NCBI GenBank assembly: GCA_025363355.1
Contig: JANYEB010000037.1
Coordinates: 1-64,000 of the forward strand
Length of the DNA stretch: 64,000 nucleotides
From: Chitinophagaceae bacterium
GTDB lineage: Bacteria; Bacteroidota; Bacteroidia; Chitinophagales; Chitinophagaceae
Reading direction: 5' to 3'
The notes under the pieces are model-generated. The model was not told the DNA's origin. It saw only the letters and a list, made by a program, of their open reading frames with translations, and did no database searches. The stretch's first letter is position 1. Every line of letters starts with the position of its first letter. Of this stretch, positions 61,301 through 64,000 are shown piece by piece. The position numbers were made by a program, and so were the translations under genes.

Positions 61301-63948
61301 ATGTACATCAAAGCTATGCAGAGCAAAACGATGCATCTTCAATTGCAATGTTATCTTTTACATCAGATAAAGCTAAATATAGTGTGGGCGAGGAATGTAA
61401 ATTAACAGTGCCTTCTCCTGCAAATGGTAAAATGCTTGTGAGCATTGAAACAGGAACCAAAGTGTTGCAAACAAAATGGGTGAGCACAAGCAAAGGTGAA
61501 ACAAACTATAGTTTTAAGATTGATAGAACTATGACACCAAATATTTATGTAAATATCAGTATGCTACAACCACACGCCCAAACATTAAACGACTTACCTA
61601 TAAGAATGTATGGTGTAATTCCTGTTGAGGTGGAGGATAAAAATACCATCCTGAAACCTATTATTAAAATGAACGATGTCATTAGGCCCGAAGAAAAAAC
61701 TTCTATCACAGTATCTGAACAAAATGGCCAATCAATGACTTATTGCATCGCCATTGTTGATGAAGGACTGCTTGATTTAACACATTTTAAAACGCCGAAT
61801 CCGCATAGTGCATTTTATGCCAAAGAAGCATTAGGTGTTAAAAGCTGGGATGTGTATGATTATGTTATTGGTGCCTGGGGTGGTCAGCTAGATAGAATAC
61901 TTACAATTGGTGGTGATGCTGAGGGGGACGATGCTGCTAAAACACGCAGAGCTAACAGATTTAAATCTATAGTGCAATACTATGGACCATTTAAAACTAA
62001 CGGTGGTAGTAAAACACACAGCTTTACTTTACCTAACTATATGGGTAGTGTTAGGGCAATGGTGATAGCAGCAGGCAATGGTGCTTATGGTGCTGCTGAA
62101 AAAAGTGTAAAGGTGAAAAAACCTTTGATGCTTTTGGCAACAATGCCTAGAGTTTTAGGTCCTGGTGAGGATTTAAAAATTCCTGTAACTGTTTTTTCAA
62201 CAGATAATAATATCAAAAATGTAAACATTAGTATTCAAAGTAATCCAATGATTGAAGTGCCTACTGGTGCTACTAACATCACGTTTAACGCAACAGGAGA
62301 GCAGGTAATTTATATCAACGCTAAAGTTAAAAATACAACAGGTATTGGTAAGATAAAAGTGGTGGCAAGTAGTGGCAATACATCTGCCTATCACGAAATA
62401 GAAATTGATGTGCGTAATCCAAACCCTTATATCACGCAGGTTTCAGAATACACACTGCAGGCAGGGCAAAGTATGAACGCTACTGTAGCAACAATTGGCG
62501 ATGCAAGTAGCAGTAAAGCAACTGTTGAAATTTCATCTATCCCAGCTATCAATTTACAAAAGCGATTATCTTATTTAATTCAATATCCACACGGATGTAT
62601 AGAACAAACAACTTCGTCTGTATTTCCTCAATTAGCATTAAATAGTTTGATGGATTTGAATGATAAACAAAAAGCAGATATTGATAGAAATATTAAAGTA
62701 GCTATTCAAAAAATACAAAACTTTCAAACAGGTGATGGTGGCTTTAGTTACTGGGCAGGCAATATGGATGCTGATGAATGGGGAACAAATTATGCTGGCC
62801 ATTTTTTATTAGAAGCTAGTGCTAAAGGATTCAATGTTTCTTCTTCTATGCTTGGCTCGTGGAAAGCATATCAACGTAATAAAGCAAACGCCTGGAGCAT
62901 TTCTGCTGCTCCTTGGTATGGTACAGATTTAACACAGGCTTACAGGCTCTATCTTCTGGCATTGGCAAAAGCTCCAGAACAAGGTGCTATGAACAGACTA
63001 AGAGAATCTAAGTTTATTACTGCCGAAGCTAAATGGAGATTAGCTGCTGCTTATTACCTCTGTGGACAAACACAAGTTGCCAATATGCTGATTAGTGGTT
63101 TACCAACAACATTTTCTCCACGCCCTTATTGGGGTATCAGCTATGGTAGTGATGTGCGAGATGATGCAATGGTGCTGGAAGCATTAGCATTAATGAAACG
63201 TCGTGGTGAAGCAGAGCAACTAGTGAGAACTATTGCTAGTAAACTATCTCAGGAAACTTGGTATAGCACACAGACTACAGCTTATAGTTTAATAGCCATT
63301 GCAAAGTATTGTGGCGATAATGGTGGCCAAAAAATTACCGCTAGTGGAACAGCTGGAGCGACCAATATTAATATCAACTCTAACTCTAGTATTGCACAGC
63401 AAGTAGTGGGCTGGCAAAATGGCAAAGCCGTTGTAAAGCTTACCAATAAAGGGTCTAATGTTTTGTACGTAAGACTGATTAATCAGGGACAACCCATTGG
63501 AATGAATCCTGTGGCATACAAAAACAATCCAAATGTATTGCAGCTAAGTGTTATTTATTTAAACACAAATGGAGTCCCAATTGATGTTGCCAAACTTAAA
63601 CAAGGAACCGATTTTGTGGCAAAGGTTGTTATTACAAATCCTGGCACAAGGGGTGCTTATTCTCAAATGGCTTTATCACAAATGTTTCCTAGTGGATGGG
63701 AAATTTTGAACACAAGAATGTATAATAGTGAGGGTGCATTTCAATCATCTAAAAGTGATTATATGGATATTAGAGATGATAGGGTGTATCAATATTTTAA
63801 TATCAACAGCAAAGAAACGCTTACCTATTATGTGCAGTTAAATGCAGCTTATTTAGGCAAATATTATTTGCCAGGTGTTTATTGCGAAGCAATGTATGAT
63901 AACACAATTAGTGCAGGTACTAGTGGCAGGGTGGTAGAAGTGGAGTAA
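58387..63948 (+). CDS. alpha-2-macroglobulin-family lipoprotein with intact thioester
   Basis: 1853 residues. Lipobox FSSC places the lipid on Cys26. The N-terminal half is a string of macroglobulin beta domains, the A2M domain follows (TYCIAIVDEGLLDLT and the region around SKTHSFTLPNYMGSVRAMV), and the thioester domain has GCIEQ with Cys1404 and Gln1407, so covalent capture chemistry is possible. Bacterial A2M proteins trap attacking proteases in the periplasm and often pair with penicillin-binding protein PbpC. The window ends 52 nt after the stop, too soon to see such a partner. An acidic, Tyr-rich insert lies at about 450-500 (DEESNNEDEEEYRYG, then SYYPYGYNW). Confidence 0.93.
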   Translation: MESLKRLPILVLALSVCVLSISFSSCKKKKLFQVDPEFSKYIDAYTSGVVSKKTSFKIQLATDAAATHTVNENIKETLFEFSPAVEGKAFWVDARTIEFKPNKDLDIDKLYEVEFKLSKVLNVPQKFKEFRFNVQTAKPSFQINDNGLRSLGKETMMLTGEIVTADVEESKKVESILSATINTSNLAIKWQHNEINKTHSYTIENIKRTNAAGSLILKWDGAPISANIKDQKEISIPAIGDFKVMDIKVIQEQEQYALVQFSDPLMIGQQLEGLIGISQQENLSYTILGSEVKVYASGKLDGGYTATVLEGIQNMWGDKLTKAFTSQIFFENRLPSVKIHGKGVILPNSGGKILLPFDATNLKAVDVSIIKVYENNIPQFFQNNKIDGDDNLRRVARPTVQATVKLDDDKSLNLHKKNRFSLDLDKYIKTEPGAIYHITIGFRPSYSLYTCTTKPDGDEESNNEDEEEYRYGRDENVDDDDAFWRRYDSYYPYGYNWDQRDNPCSKAYYNKERFASRNILATNIGLTAKRGSNNSLMVAVNNIISTEPIAGVELQALDYQQQIVGKGSTNSDGIAMLELKRKPYLLVAKKGNEKSYLRLDDGSSLPLARFNIDGAQVKNGIKGFVFGERGVWRPGDSLFLGCIIEDKEKKLPAGHPVEMELISPRGQLYKRLVTPNAEDGYNVFRTATDANAPTGNWLCKVKVGGAVFEKTIKIETVMPNRLKIDLNFGDAKALGKNVTAQGTLSAKWLFGADAQNLKARVDAQLYRKNTMFEKYSDYEFDNPISSFSSQSKTIFDGSLNEKGVANISPQFEAGNDAPGMLLANLMVKVFEPGGNFSMDNISFPYHPYSSYIGLKIPEETSGWGYLQNNKIYPLKLVDVNTNGIATSGNTDVEVQLYKIQWRWWWDRSEDDFSNFTQDSYNKLIKKETQSIAAGKGVYNLKLTAADYGRYLILFKDIRSGHTTGKSFYVDDYVHQSYAEQNDASSIAMLSFTSDKAKYSVGEECKLTVPSPANGKMLVSIETGTKVLQTKWVSTSKGETNYSFKIDRTMTPNIYVNISMLQPHAQTLNDLPIRMYGVIPVEVEDKNTILKPIIKMNDVIRPEEKTSITVSEQNGQSMTYCIAIVDEGLLDLTHFKTPNPHSAFYAKEALGVKSWDVYDYVIGAWGGQLDRILTIGGDAEGDDAAKTRRANRFKSIVQYYGPFKTNGGSKTHSFTLPNYMGSVRAMVIAAGNGAYGAAEKSVKVKKPLMLLATMPRVLGPGEDLKIPVTVFSTDNNIKNVNISIQSNPMIEVPTGATNITFNATGEQVIYINAKVKNTTGIGKIKVVASSGNTSAYHEIEIDVRNPNPYITQVSEYTLQAGQSMNATVATIGDASSSKATVEISSIPAINLQKRLSYLIQYPHGCIEQTTSSVFPQLALNSLMDLNDKQKADIDRNIKVAIQKIQNFQTGDGGFSYWAGNMDADEWGTNYAGHFLLEASAKGFNVSSSMLGSWKAYQRNKANAWSISAAPWYGTDLTQAYRLYLLALAKAPEQGAMNRLRESKFITAEAKWRLAAAYYLCGQTQVANMLISGLPTTFSPRPYWGISYGSDVRDDAMVLEALALMKRRGEAEQLVRTIASKLSQETWYSTQTTAYSLIAIAKYCGDNGGQKITASGTAGATNININSNSSIAQQVVGWQNGKAVVKLTNKGSNVLYVRLINQGQPIGMNPVAYKNNPNVLQLSVIYLNTNGVPIDVAKLKQGTDFVAKVVITNPGTRGAYSQMALSQMFPSGWEILNTRMYNSEGAFQSSKSDYMDIRDDRVYQYFNINSKETLTYYVQLNAAYLGKYYLPGVYCEAMYDNTISAGTSGRVVEVE

Positions 63949-64000
63949 TGATAAGAAATGATTTCTTTATTGATAGTTCATCCGTTTAAACAATTAAACG
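63949..64000. other. end of window
   Basis: Fifty-two AT-rich bases after the A2M stop with no recognisable gene start or terminator. Confidence 0.6.

Overview
The window is AT-rich chromosomal DNA from a member of the Bacteroidota, most likely the Chitinophagia. The evidence is Bacteroidota-type promoters (TTTG about 20 nt upstream of TAnnTTTG), a type IX secretion (T9SS) C-terminal sorting domain, a PorV/PorQ-family outer-membrane protein, LytTR regulators, many SpII lipoproteins, a DUF6427 protein, and palindromic repeat families of the kind scattered through Bacteroidota genomes. I see no rRNA, tRNA, CRISPR array, integrase or transposase. Most of the window is core metabolism, envelope and information-processing genes. 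The accessory-looking part is about 28-39 kb.

0-4.4 kb: 3' part of metG, then acpP, fabF and rnc (fatty-acid synthesis plus RNase III). 4.4-14.9 kb: a 4-alpha-glucanotransferase with an unusual basic tail, a PKD lipoprotein, a SemiSWEET, PBP2, a ferredoxin-NADP reductase-like enzyme, an LPS-core-type glycosyltransferase, an M28 peptidase and kdsB. 15-20.4 kb: aldose epimerase, DUF1361 membrane protein, DgkA-like kinase, and a four-gene CreD operon with its own winged-helix regulator and two near-identical palindromic operator candidates. 20.4-28.2 kb: metH lacking the homocysteine domain, a MarR/acyl-CoA dehydrogenase pair with a clear MarR operator, an ABC-F protein and a DCC thiol oxidoreductase.

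28.2-39 kb: an amidase lipoprotein, a decayed lipoprotein gene, a TPR sensor kinase carrying a perfect 38-bp palindrome in its coding sequence, a convergent LytTR response regulator, a DUF6261-like gene, a six-copy 41-bp tandem array, and a 1163-residue secreted protein with eight Cys-paired repeats and a T9SS signal. The same 21-bp-period direct repeat lies upstream of both the LytTR gene and the secreted-protein gene. I read this as a local regulatory circuit (autoregulator plus surface-protein target), and it is the best candidate for an undescribed system here.

39-64 kb: dienelactone hydrolase, PorV-like protein, DsbD with a stand-alone N-domain relative, a tightly overlapping DoxX/DUF2071/methyltransferase/membrane cluster, Kup, an exported protein with a DUF6427 partner, rpoC standing alone without rpoB, an RRM protein, a small lipoprotein, a DNA polymerase III delta' subunit, a DUF2461 protein and a thioester-containing alpha-2-macroglobulin lipoprotein.

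Several start codons are moved from the longest reading frame because a TAnnTTTG promoter element lies inside the extended N-terminus. Two families of short GC-rich or simple-sequence palindromes have entered coding sequences in frame (metG, malQ, acyl-CoA dehydrogenase, marR).
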